A stretch of 64,000 nucleotides of DNA from Planctomycetota bacterium (lineage in GTDB: Bacteria; Planctomycetota; Planctomycetia; Pirellulales; UBA1268), in contig QWOQ01000011.1 of assembly GCA_003669585.1 (NCBI GenBank), positions 62,001 to 126,000 on the forward strand, given 5' to 3'. Of this stretch, positions 31,482 to 39,591 are shown piece after piece. Positions within the stretch are counted from its first letter, which is position 1, and each line of letters begins with the position of its first letter. The position numbers and the translations under genes are program-made. The notes beneath the pieces are model-generated. The model searched no databases, was not told the origin of the DNA, and saw nothing but the letters and a program-made list of their open reading frames with translations.

Positions 31482-31901
31482 TTACCCATCGCTTCGCGAC
31501 ACCCGCTTGCCCGCCGCATACAGGACGACTAGCAGGATGAAGTACGCGGCGATAAGGCCCGTCTGCAACCAATAGGCGATGGTCGTGCGACCATCCAGCA
31601 CCGCTTCGAGGGCGTCGGAACTATTGACGGCGCTCAGCCCAAGCACGGTGACGCCGAGCGCCACGATTGCAGCGGGGACTGCACTGCGATCCAAAGCCGC
31701 GTTCACAAAGAGGCAGATGTATGCCACGACGGCGAAGGAGATGATCTTGTCCTGATAAGTATAGAAGGGAACGTCGTAGTAGACGAACAGCAGCGGGTAT
31801 TTCAGGCCGAAGAAGTGGGCCACGGCCATGCAGCAGAAGTAGGCTGCGCCAGCCCACAAGGCGAGTCGAAGAAGTACGGGAGGCGGATTGTTGTTGATCA
31901 T
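31482..31901 (-). CDS. orphan membrane protein, attI-proximal cassette
   Basis: About 139 residues from MINNNPPPVLLRLALWAGAA. Four helices: ALWAGAAYFCCMAVAHFFGL, ISFAVVAYICLFVNAALD, PAAIVALGVTVLGLSAVN and GLIAAYFILLVVLYAAGK. Similar proteins are annotated as hypothetical membrane proteins. It is the most recently placed cassette by position, starting about 20 bp from attI copy 2. Confidence 0.75.
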   Translation of the reverse strand: MINNNPPPVLLRLALWAGAAYFCCMAVAHFFGLKYPLLFVYYDVPFYTYQDKIISFAVVAYICLFVNAALDRSAVPAAIVALGVTVLGLSAVNSSDALEAVLDGRTTIAYWLQTGLIAAYFILLVVLYAAGKRVSRSDG

Positions 31902-31918
31902 CGACGATTGAAGTCCGG

Positions 31919-32052
31919 CGAACATAGTATTAGCCGTCACGCATAGTAAAGCGTTTCGACTCCGTTCATTTCTTTTCCTTCAAAATATTTGTTGCAAATA
32001 CGACAGTTGCGCATGATATTTGACGCATAACAAATTTGGAAGGAGCTTTAAT
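31919..32052. other. attI-like integration site, copy 2
   Basis: Same sequence as copy 1 at 22272 with 4 mismatches over the 161-bp repeat (31919-32079), and a different cassette joined at the GTT (ggcgaac, 31917-31923). It marks the chromosomal end of the integron next to xylB. Confidence 0.85.
31992..32020 (+). promoter_or_regulatory. candidate promoter of the broken intI, copy 2
   Basis: TTGCAA, 17 bp, GATATT, conserved from copy 1. It now points into the xylB 3' end and could give antisense transcription of that gene. Confidence 0.35.
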
Positions 32053-32085
32053 ATGCGTCAAGAAGGGCGACGGGCGGTGGCTCCG
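32053..32085 (+). pseudogene. intI: integrase IntI start fragment, copy 2
   Basis: Begins MRQEGRRAV as in copy 1, then diverges completely after about nine codons (APRRFLRPQSK). The open frame continues to 32298 but overlaps the xylB C-terminus and has no recombinase features. Only the gene start was duplicated or retained. Confidence 0.7.
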
Positions 32086-32163
32086 CGGCGATTTCTGCGC
32101 CCGCAGTCAAAAGCTGGGATTGGGTGGCCTATTTTCGCAGGGCCCACGGCACCTGCTGGAGAT

Positions 32164-33720
32164 TTATTGTGTCACTGCAGCGTGAAGGGCACCGTGCAGA
32201 TCGAGCAGTCTTCGGTAGCGCCGGTAGATGCCTTCGTAGACCGAGGCCGCAGCGTGCGACGGAGAAAATCGCAGCGCTTTCCCAGTGGCATGTGCTGACA
32301 GAAACTCAGGCCACGCAGCGGTGTGGCCCAAAAGTTTTTGCGCACGAAACTTTGCTAGAAGTGCGGCGCCCCATGCGCTGCCCTCGGTGGCACCTTCCAG
32401 AATCGATAATGGTGTGTTGAATGCATCGGCAATGATCTGGCCGAGTGCCGGCGTCTGGGTGAGGCCGCCGGAGAGAATGATTTCTGTGCGGGGGAAACCC
32501 TGCGAGTCGAGTAGGTCGCTGCCCACTCGCAGATTAAAAATTGTGGCCAGCAAGGCTGCCCGAGCCACGTTGCCCGGCGTGGCGCTTGAGCCATTGAGCC
32601 CAACGACCAAGGCCGTGCCGCCGTGCGAAACACCCACGCCCGGCTCGTCGTCCATAAATGGAAGCGCGAGCAAGCCACCGCAGTCGGTAGACGCGGCGAG
32701 CAGTTGCGGCATCACTGCGGCAAATCCGGCGGCTGCGTCGTTGCCGGCCGAGTCGTTGGCCTTGCCAAACATCTCGACGACTGTGTTCATGTAGGTCGTA
32801 CCATTGCGGAGCCACACCATATTGATCGGCTTGCCGTCGGGGGCACAGAAGTGATCGATCGCCTTGGACACGCCGGCAAATGGCCGGTCGCCAACGGAGT
32901 TTGCGCAGACGCTGGTGCCAAAGCTCATCGACACCATGCCGGCGAAGCCAATCAATGACCCAGCCAGAGCCGCCGGCTGATCGCCTTCGGCGGGTGCCAC
33001 AGGAATGCCTGCAGGAAGGCCCAGTAACACAGCGCCATGCGCATTGAGACTGCCCCCATCTTCTCCGGCTCGCTGAACCAGCGGCAGCAGTTCTCGAAGC
33101 GGCCGCACGGCCAAGCCACTGGAAGCCACGAGGGATTCAAAGTCGGCGAGCAAGCGCGCGTCGTAGTCGAGCGTTGTTTGATCGATCGGAAACATCCCCG
33201 CCGCATCGCCGATGCCCAGTCGCCACTGGCCGGTGAGCCGGAAGGCGATCCAGCCGGCGGGCGTTGTGATGTGGGCCACCTGCGTTGCCTTTTGGGGCTG
33301 GTTGCGAATCGTCCAGAGCCAACGGGCCACCGTCATACGTTTGGGAATCTTCACGCCCAGCCGCACCGTCAGTTCGCTGCCCTCCGCCTCGTTGCGGCTG
33401 TCGCACCACAGCCTCGCAGGCCCAAGGGATGCGCCACTCGTGTCGGCCAGTACCTCGCCGTGCATCTGGCCGGAGATACCGATGGCCCGAACCTCCATGG
33501 CAATGCCCGCGGCCTCGAGGTTGGCTCGCAGGTCGATCACTGCGTCGGCGAGGGCCTGTTCCCAGTCGGCGGGCAACTGTTCGTAACACTCTGCCGCCAG
33601 GCCAGGCAGCATGTGATAGACGGCTTGGCCGGTGCCCAGAATCCGAAGCGTGTCGTCGGTAAAGAGAACCGACAGGCCCTGCGTGCCGGCATCGATGCTG
33701 AGATAACCAGGTGTGTTCAT
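32164..33720 (-). CDS. xylB: xylulokinase (FGGY family)
   Basis: A 518-residue FGGY sugar kinase. N-terminal phosphate motif YLSIDAGTQGLSVLFTD, AIGISGQMHGEVLAD (xylulokinase GQMHG signature), LWCDSRNEAEGSEL, the ATP-binding MSMSFGTSVCA region, and ILSGGLTQTPALGQIIAD with EGSAWGAALLA. It phosphorylates D-xylulose or a similar ketose. Lies 100 bp downstream of an isomerase-like gene on the same strand, so the two probably form a sugar-use operon. Its 3' end abuts the integron. Confidence 0.9.
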   Translation of the reverse strand: MNTPGYLSIDAGTQGLSVLFTDDTLRILGTGQAVYHMLPGLAAECYEQLPADWEQALADAVIDLRANLEAAGIAMEVRAIGISGQMHGEVLADTSGASLGPARLWCDSRNEAEGSELTVRLGVKIPKRMTVARWLWTIRNQPQKATQVAHITTPAGWIAFRLTGQWRLGIGDAAGMFPIDQTTLDYDARLLADFESLVASSGLAVRPLRELLPLVQRAGEDGGSLNAHGAVLLGLPAGIPVAPAEGDQPAALAGSLIGFAGMVSMSFGTSVCANSVGDRPFAGVSKAIDHFCAPDGKPINMVWLRNGTTYMNTVVEMFGKANDSAGNDAAAGFAAVMPQLLAASTDCGGLLALPFMDDEPGVGVSHGGTALVVGLNGSSATPGNVARAALLATIFNLRVGSDLLDSQGFPRTEIILSGGLTQTPALGQIIADAFNTPLSILEGATEGSAWGAALLAKFRAQKLLGHTAAWPEFLSAHATGKALRFSPSHAAASVYEGIYRRYRRLLDLHGALHAAVTQ

Positions 33721-33822
33721 CGTGATAAGAAATCTTTCGCAAGAGTGTTTACAAAAAGAAACTTTGGTATCAGTTTATCTCACACACAAAAGATTGAGAA
33801 CGAAAGATAAAGAATCACCAGT

Positions 33823-35529
33823 TCACGCATCCCAATAATTACTTGGCGAACTTCCAGGACCGCGAGTACCACAGAAAGAGACCTCCATGCCAAGGGATCG
33901 TGCAAGAGCCGCCTTCGCTAGGCACGCGCGATCGGCGCCAGCGGCATCCTTGGCGTAAACAACTTGAATATGATTGGCTTTATGTCGCGCCATCATTTGA
34001 TCTCGCGTGATGCCGTAGGTAACTGCGTGCATGATGGGCCACTGCTTGGTTGTTGCAAGAAGGCGACGCTGAGTTTCTGCTTCGGGTAAAGCCACAACGC
34101 CCGCGCGTCCCAAGTCCATGTTCAACTTTCCGTTGCCGACCCAGATGCGACTCCAGACGATTTCACCCGGTTTGCTCACGCCAGCTAAGGTGCTGCCCCC
34201 GAGCCTGAAATACATCGGTGGCTGTCGCCATCCGTGCGCCCCTTTCCAGCCTTTTACAAAGTGTGACGGGGGAGCACCTCCAGAAATCTCAAATACCCAG
34301 ACCCACTCCTGGGTCGTGCGAGATTGATCCCAGTCGCCCCACCGAATGTCGTGAAGTGTATTTTCGACCGGCTCTCCGAGCGCCTCATGCAATCGTTGAG
34401 TGAGTAGTCCATCCAGTCCGGCGCACTCATCGACCTCGTTGAAATGGGTCAGCGGACGACCGCGATAAAGCACCCGCGAGCCACCGGCATCCGTGACGGG
34501 CGGACGCTTGGAATCGTTGAGCATTCCCTCGACTAAGTCGCTCGCCGGAAGGAGATCTTTGAGTCCCTGCTGGTACTGAATGCCGATTGCATCGCATCCA
34601 AATCGGTCTGAGAGTCGCACTGCCGCAATATACATCCGGCACTGCAAGAGCACTTGAGCACGCGTGAGATCCGTCGATTCATTTTTCCCGAAATGAAATT
34701 GCATGCCGGCTCGTTGCAGCCAACGAAACACATCCATTGCATCAGAGTCCTTCACCTGCATCGTCTCGTAGTACAGGGCGCTTTGACTGAGTCGCTCCTT
34801 AAAGACACCGGTGGAGTGGAGAAGTTCGTCGGGTACGATTGCGTTAAACATGCCCATGCATCCCTCATCAAAAACACCGATGAGGGCTTTGCGACGTTGA
34901 AGGTCTTTGGCGATTGTCTCGGCAAGCGATTCGATTCGACTTGGAATTCGAACGTTTGCGATTGGTACCACATGGCTTGTGTCGTGGTGAACTTTCCCCG
35001 TGTCGAGCCACGACTGAAGATGATGACGAAAACTTGGAGCAGAAAAATCATCGGCCCAAAGAGTCGAATAGGCAACTCCCGCTTTTGTCAGAGAACCATT
35101 GAGATTGAGCATGCCAACGAGCCCTGGCCACTGTCCCGACCAGTTGGCAAGCGTGAGAATAGGGCCGGTGTGAGTGGTTAGCCCCGGGAGCACGTGGTTG
35201 GAATACTGCCATACCGCCTCGGCAATAATCAGCTTTGAATCCGGAGCAATGCATTCAAAGACGTTGAGACCTTCTCGAGCGGATGAAATAAAACCATGGC
35301 TTCGAGTCCGCGAGTAGGCGTGTCCACGCACGAGCTTCCAAGGCGTATCTTTCATTGCCAGAGCGAGATCAGTTTCAAGTTTTTTTTGTGCTGGCCAACA
35401 GACGCAGTTGGCCTCCTCGCGAAGATCGCCGCTGGCAATCAAAACAACCTCTCGCGTCCCAGACCCGAGCCTTTGGGCGATTTTGGAAGTGCGAGCATGA
35501 GATTTGAAAGATGTATCTGTGCGGCTCAT
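33823..35529 (-). CDS. L-fucose/L-arabinose isomerase-like protein (COG2407 type)
   Basis: A 568-residue protein of the fucose/arabinose isomerase superfamily. It has the two-domain layout: an N-terminal Rossmann part ([20 protein letters not shown]), [20 protein letters not shown] with a Glu-Asp type metal ligand, [18 protein letters not shown], and a C-terminal part with [17 protein letters not shown] and [20 protein letters not shown]. Interconverts an aldose and ketose; exact sugar unknown. The kinase gene follows. GAGGAG lies upstream of the ATG. Confidence 0.78.
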   Translation of the reverse strand: MSRTDTSFKSHARTSKIAQRLGSGTREVVLIASGDLREEANCVCWPAQKKLETDLALAMKDTPWKLVRGHAYSRTRSHGFISSAREGLNVFECIAPDSKLIIAEAVWQYSNHVLPGLTTHTGPILTLANWSGQWPGLVGMLNLNGSLTKAGVAYSTLWADDFSAPSFRHHLQSWLDTGKVHHDTSHVVPIANVRIPSRIESLAETIAKDLQRRKALIGVFDEGCMGMFNAIVPDELLHSTGVFKERLSQSALYYETMQVKDSDAMDVFRWLQRAGMQFHFGKNESTDLTRAQVLLQCRMYIAAVRLSDRFGCDAIGIQYQQGLKDLLPASDLVEGMLNDSKRPPVTDAGGSRVLYRGRPLTHFNEVDECAGLDGLLTQRLHEALGEPVENTLHDIRWGDWDQSRTTQEWVWVFEISGGAPPSHFVKGWKGAHGWRQPPMYFRLGGSTLAGVSKPGEIVWSRIWVGNGKLNMDLGRAGVVALPEAETQRRLLATTKQWPIMHAVTYGITRDQMMARHKANHIQVVYAKDAAGADRACLAKAALARSLGMEVSFCGTRGPGSSPSNYWDA

Positions 35530-35905
35530 ATCTCGCTAAACTCCTCAGGTTTAAAAGGATCTTTGAAAGATTCGCAATGGACTCTGTTGACGCATGTGGT
35601 AGCGAAGGTCGACGCGGAACTATACTCCCCGGCCTGTCGGATCGCACGCAAGACAAGAGATGCACGTGACAAAATTGGTGATCTCGGGAAATGAGCGATC
35701 TTCGTACGAGAGATTCTTGAAAAAAGTGACGGCAAGCGATGGTGTCGGCGAGTGGCTTTTTCGGACGTGGATGAACTATGGCCGGCCAACTTTCCGCAGT
35801 GGTGATCGATGACTTCTGGAGCAGGATTCCATGCGAATACATTGGATTGTGAAGAGTGTGTTGCAGCACAAAAAGGAAAAAAGTGGATCGAACAATGGAG
35901 AGCAC
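35530..35905. promoter_or_regulatory. divergent intergenic region, 376 bp
   Basis: Lies between the isomerase gene (minus) and the WD40 gene (plus), so it should hold both promoters. No convincing conserved element, hairpin or small gene was seen. The WD40 frame stays open back to 35831. Confidence 0.4.
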
Positions 35906-37561
35906 ATGAGTGCGAAGGTCTGTCAGGCGAGTCGATCGGTGTTCGCGAGCGTCTGTGTGGCGTTTGGAATTGCCTGTGCATTGATTGCCGCAGATCCACC
36001 CGCGGCACCACCGACAGAAACACCCGCGGCGAATCTTTCGGCGCATGCTCGCTGGGTTATTGGATCTGATTTCACTGAAGACAACTCAATGCTTGTCACA
36101 GTGGGTGGTGAAAGCTTGCTCTACCGCAAGGGTGAGGTTGTGATTTGGAATGTGGCCGATGGATCGCGTGCCGGAGAACTTGTTGGTCATCCAACAAGTG
36201 TCTGGGCGGTCGACATTTCAAAAGATGGAAAACTTGCCGCTACGACTGGCTATGATGGACTGATAAAGCTCTGGGACTTTGCCACAAAGACCAGCAAGGC
36301 GGATCTCAAAAAACATTTAGGATGGGTTCGAACGGTGCAGTTCAGCCCCGATTCTACGAAACTCGCTACCGGAGGAGAGGATGGCACCCTTGTTCTCTGG
36401 GATGCTCTGAGTGGAGCTGAAATTCGCGTAATCACAGCCCATGCCGGACCGGTATCGAGCGTTTGTTTTTCACCCGACGGCACCACGCTTGCAAGCGGTT
36501 CCGGAGATAAACTCGTCAAGCTTTGGGACGTTGCAACAGGAATGGAAAAAGGAAAACTTGAAGGTCATACCGATGGAGTGTGGACCGTTCGTTATTCACC
36601 CGATGGATCCAAACTCATTTCGACATCTGCCGATCGAACAGCAAAGCTTTGGACGACATCAGATGCCAAAGAATATGCAACGCTCGTCGGCCACAAAGAT
36701 TGGGTGACCTCTGCGGCGTTTACACCCGATGGCGCGCGACTGGCAACGGGAAGCTTGGATGGCGTCATAAAATTTTGGGATGTAGCTTCAAAGGCTGAAC
36801 AGATTGGCCCGGAGAAAGCAAAGGCCTCGGTCTGGAGCGTGTCGATTTCGCCTGATGGCGGCAGAATGTTTGTGGGGAGCCACGCGGACGGAAGGCTCTT
36901 GCCGATTCCCGAAGCAAAGTTGGCACCTCCACCGCCGCCCCCCCCGCCAATGCCCCCGATGCCGTTGGTTGTCAAGTGGACGACACTCGTTCCAACAGAA
37001 TTCAAGTCGACTGCCGCTGCGACTGCCGCGATTACGCCTGAAGGCGTCGTGACGGTGACCGGTCCACTTGCCAAGGATACCTATCAGATCAAGGCAGTCG
37101 CTCCTGCAGGGACGGAAATCAAAGGCATTCGACTCGAAACTCTTGCTGATCCGAGCCTTCCGGGACAGGGACCAGGACGATCCGGAGGAGGCAATTTTGT
37201 TGTGAGTCGTTTCGCAGTTTCATTTGGACCTCCTGGATCACCCGACGCACCGAGCGCTCTCAAGCTCGAGTCTGCGAAAGCTGATTTTGAACAGGAGGCG
37301 TACGGCGCCGCTGGTGCGATTGATGACAACGCTGAGACAGGCTGGGCTATTAGTGGTGGAACTGGAAAGGATCATTCGGTGACGTTTCAGTTTGCCCCAG
37401 ACACAAAGGTGCCGGCCGGTGGGGTCTTGCTCATTACCATTGATCAGCAGCATGCCGACGGAATGCACGCAATTGGAAAACTGCGATTATCAACAACCAC
37501 TGACACAGTCGCGCCTTCGGCGCCGGCTGAAAAACCTGTCGAGAAACCGGCTGAAAAGTAA
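35906..37561 (+). CDS. secreted WD40 repeat protein with discoidin-like C-terminus
   Basis: About 551 residues, start at MSAKVCQASRSVFASVCVAF (signal peptide); a start 75 bases upstream is possible. Seven WD40-type repeats form a probable beta-propeller (LATGGEDGTLVLWDALSGAE, LVKLWDVATG, AKLWTTSD). A proline hinge (PPPPPPPMPPMP) leads to a domain with WTTLVPTEFKS, ITPEGVVTVTGPLAKDTY, ETLADPSLPGQGPGRS and FEQEAYGAAGAIDDNAETGW, shared with the C-terminal part of the DUF1553 protein at 54671. Function unknown. Confidence 0.85.
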   Translation: MSAKVCQASRSVFASVCVAFGIACALIAADPPAAPPTETPAANLSAHARWVIGSDFTEDNSMLVTVGGESLLYRKGEVVIWNVADGSRAGELVGHPTSVWAVDISKDGKLAATTGYDGLIKLWDFATKTSKADLKKHLGWVRTVQFSPDSTKLATGGEDGTLVLWDALSGAEIRVITAHAGPVSSVCFSPDGTTLASGSGDKLVKLWDVATGMEKGKLEGHTDGVWTVRYSPDGSKLISTSADRTAKLWTTSDAKEYATLVGHKDWVTSAAFTPDGARLATGSLDGVIKFWDVASKAEQIGPEKAKASVWSVSISPDGGRMFVGSHADGRLLPIPEAKLAPPPPPPPPMPPMPLVVKWTTLVPTEFKSTAAATAAITPEGVVTVTGPLAKDTYQIKAVAPAGTEIKGIRLETLADPSLPGQGPGRSGGGNFVVSRFAVSFGPPGSPDAPSALKLESAKADFEQEAYGAAGAIDDNAETGWAISGGTGKDHSVTFQFAPDTKVPAGGVLLITIDQQHADGMHAIGKLRLSTTTDTVAPSAPAEKPVEKPAEK

Positions 37562-37709
37562 GGACGTAAAAGTTTTTTGTAACGACCGTCGGCACGTTCG
37601 GTGTGGGCTTCATTTTTCGGGCGTGGCAAAGAAGCAAATTTTTTTATACGCTTGACAGTTCGTCAACTGCTGTAAGCAGTACGAGTAGTCACAAGACAAG
37701 GATGCAACT

Positions 37710-38279
37710 ATGGAAGTGATGAAAGCAAAAGATTGCTCAAAAAAAATCAGGCTCACGCGGCCAGTGATGTTCTCGATTATCGGTGTCGTGGCAATCAGCA
37801 GTTGGCATTTTCTGAATGAACCAGATCCTGAGACGAGTAGTATTTTCGGTTCGTTGCAAAAAGTACATGCGATGGGTTCATTGGCTGACGATGCCTTTGC
37901 CGTGTGCACGGTTCCAATTGATGGATCAATCGAAGGGTTTTTTATTCTCGACTTTGAAACAGGTGATCTGTCAGGAGCCGTACTGAATCAAAACACATCA
38001 AAGTTTGCCGCGTCCTATAAGAAGAACGTCCTGGTGGATCTTGGTTTTAAGCCGGGGCAGGCCAAAAATCCAAAGTTTTTGCTGGTTTCAGGCGTGGCTG
38101 ATCTCAGACGGGGGCGAGGCGGTGTTAATTATGCGCAGTCGGTCCTCTATGTGACCGATTCGAGTACTGGAGCAACGGTGGTCTATGGAATCCCTTGGAA
38201 TCCTCAGCAAGCGCAAGTCGGCACACCGTTTGTTGCAGAACTGATTCTGCTCGATAAGGCCAACCCGAGAGGCGGTTGA
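37710..38279 (+). CDS. membrane-anchored hypothetical protein
   Basis: A 189-residue protein with one N-terminal transmembrane helix (PVMFSIIGVVAISSWHFL) and a soluble domain with FAVCTVPIDGSIEGFFILDF, TGDLSGAVLNQNTSKF, FLLVSGVADLRRGRGG and QSVLYVTDSSTGATVVYGIP. The repeated hydrophobic strands suggest a small beta-propeller or sandwich. Conserved in planctomycetes as far as I recall. AAGGA precedes the ATG by seven bases. It precedes thiS by 65 bp, without obvious functional link. Confidence 0.7.
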   Translation: MEVMKAKDCSKKIRLTRPVMFSIIGVVAISSWHFLNEPDPETSSIFGSLQKVHAMGSLADDAFAVCTVPIDGSIEGFFILDFETGDLSGAVLNQNTSKFAASYKKNVLVDLGFKPGQAKNPKFLLVSGVADLRRGRGGVNYAQSVLYVTDSSTGATVVYGIPWNPQQAQVGTPFVAELILLDKANPRGG

Positions 38280-38344
38280 GTGAGACGAGTGTCAGAGCGT
38301 TTTTGTAACGAGTTCTATGAATTTTGTGAGGCGATTTATTTTCA

Positions 38345-38557
38345 GTGACACATGAATTTTCAGTCATGATCAATGGAACCCCCCGCGATGTATCGCAAGG
38401 GGCCACGGCACAGGATGTTGTCAAGCTTTTGGGTCTTCAAGAGCGGCCCGTAGCAGTTGAAGTCAACATGCAGGTGGTGCCGCGTCGCGATCTCGCGGCC
38501 TGTTTGCTTTGCGCCGGTGATCGACTCGAAATTGTGACTCTTGTTGGTGGCGGTTGA
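38345..38557 (+). CDS. thiS: sulfur carrier protein ThiS
   Basis: 70 residues with a beta-grasp fold: FSVMINGTPRDVSQGATAQD, LQERPVAVEVNMQVVPR, GDRLEIVTLVGGG. The C-terminal Gly-Gly tail is adenylated and thiocarboxylated to donate sulfur for the thiamin thiazole ring. Start is GTG. thiG follows after 50 bp, the usual partnership. Confidence 0.92.
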   Translation: MTHEFSVMINGTPRDVSQGATAQDVVKLLGLQERPVAVEVNMQVVPRRDLAACLLCAGDRLEIVTLVGGG

Positions 38558-38607
38558 TTCTGTTTTGTGACTGTAATCTGACCAGAGAGCGAGTGCGATA
38601 AAAAGCG

Positions 38608-39528
38608 ATGACAGCCGCGACAGAGTCTGCGTGTGGCGACGATGGCCTGCGCATTGGAAATCTTCTGCTTTCAAGCAGGTTGATCGTTGGTACGGGGAAA
38701 TATTCAAGCTACTCCTTAATGGCACAGTGTCTTGAATTTTCTGGCGCTGATTGCGTGACAGTGGCAGTGCGACGGGAGCGACTCTTTGATGCATCTGGTG
38801 AAAGCATGCTCGATCATCTTGATGCCTCTCGCTATACGCTTCTGCCGAACACGGCTGGATGTTTTACTGCAGATGAAGCGGTCCGTGTGGCAAGGCTTGG
38901 TAGGGAACTTTTGCGAGACATCGGCAATCCGGGTGCTGAATGGGTGAAGCTTGAAGTGCTCGGAGATGCCCGCACGTTGCTTCCAGATCCAATCGGCACG
39001 CTAGCGGCCACGGAACGCTTGGTGGCAGATGGCTTTTCGGTGCTTGTCTATTCCAGCGACGATCCAATCTTGGCAAAGAGACTCAAAGAAGTTGGCGCTG
39101 TAAGCGTGATGCCTGCGGGCAGTCCGATTGGTTCCGGGCAGGGAATTCTTAACCCCAACAACCTGAGAATATGTCTTGAATATTTGAAGCAAGACGACCC
39201 GGGCTATCCGGTGATCGTCGATGCAGGCGTGGGAACGGCCAGCGATGTGGCCTTTGCAATGGAACTCGGCGTGGACGGCGTTCTTCTCAATACGGCGATT
39301 GCTCATGCGACCAATCCGGCACAAATGGCCCATGCAATGCGGCAGGCCTGCCTTGCTGGGCGACAGGCTTTTCTAGCAGGAAGAATTCCAAAACGCCTCT
39401 ACGCAACCGCGTCAAGTCCTCATGAGGGTCGTATTGCAGCGATGTCGTCCGAGCAGGATCCGGAGAGAAACCTCACTCTTTCTGCCGCGAGCACTCAGGA
39501 GATCGCACGCAATTCGAAAGCACTGTAA
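38608..39528 (+). CDS. thiG: thiazole synthase ThiG
   Basis: A 306-residue TIM-barrel enzyme that joins deoxyxylulose phosphate, dehydroglycine and ThiS-thiocarboxylate into the thiazole phosphate of thiamin. Motifs: [62 protein letters not shown] (with the Schiff-base Lys), [35 protein letters not shown]. Encoded directly after thiS. The last 30 residues are a polar tail not found in all homologues. Confidence 0.95.
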   Translation: MTAATESACGDDGLRIGNLLLSSRLIVGTGKYSSYSLMAQCLEFSGADCVTVAVRRERLFDASGESMLDHLDASRYTLLPNTAGCFTADEAVRVARLGRELLRDIGNPGAEWVKLEVLGDARTLLPDPIGTLAATERLVADGFSVLVYSSDDPILAKRLKEVGAVSVMPAGSPIGSGQGILNPNNLRICLEYLKQDDPGYPVIVDAGVGTASDVAFAMELGVDGVLLNTAIAHATNPAQMAHAMRQACLAGRQAFLAGRIPKRLYATASSPHEGRIAAMSSEQDPERNLTLSAASTQEIARNSKAL

Positions 39529-39591
39529 AAGGCAATCACTTTCGGTACCCTCTTCGCATTAGAAGGGGTCGCGGTACGGTGTCTGTCAACG

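Larger units (their letters stand above)
6950..32085 (-). mobile_element. chromosomal integron with two tandem cassette arrays
   Basis: About 25 kb in which nearly all genes lie on the minus strand and are separated by 29 attC-like imperfect palindromes bounded by RYYYAAC and GTTRRRY boxes. The cassette reading direction starts at two attI-like junctions (31919 and 22272), each with the start of a divergent integrase gene. The strongest internal proof is box matching: the bases at a cassette's start equal those of its own attC outer box in at least 13 cassettes, for example TTCGCC for the first cassette at 31.9 kb and TTCGGC for the first at 22.27 kb. Both integrase genes are broken. The distal end near 6950-7100 is degenerate and its exact limit is uncertain. 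Confidence 0.95.

Noticed and set aside
6950..32085. The regularly spaced palindromes as a CRISPR array or as REP repeats
   Set aside because: Spacing is gene-sized, the repeats differ inside, and their end boxes match cassette starts, which only integron cassettes explain.
32053..32298. An 82-codon plus-strand reading continuing from the integrase start of copy 2
   Set aside because: After nine codons it has no recombinase features and overlaps the well-supported xylB 3' end.
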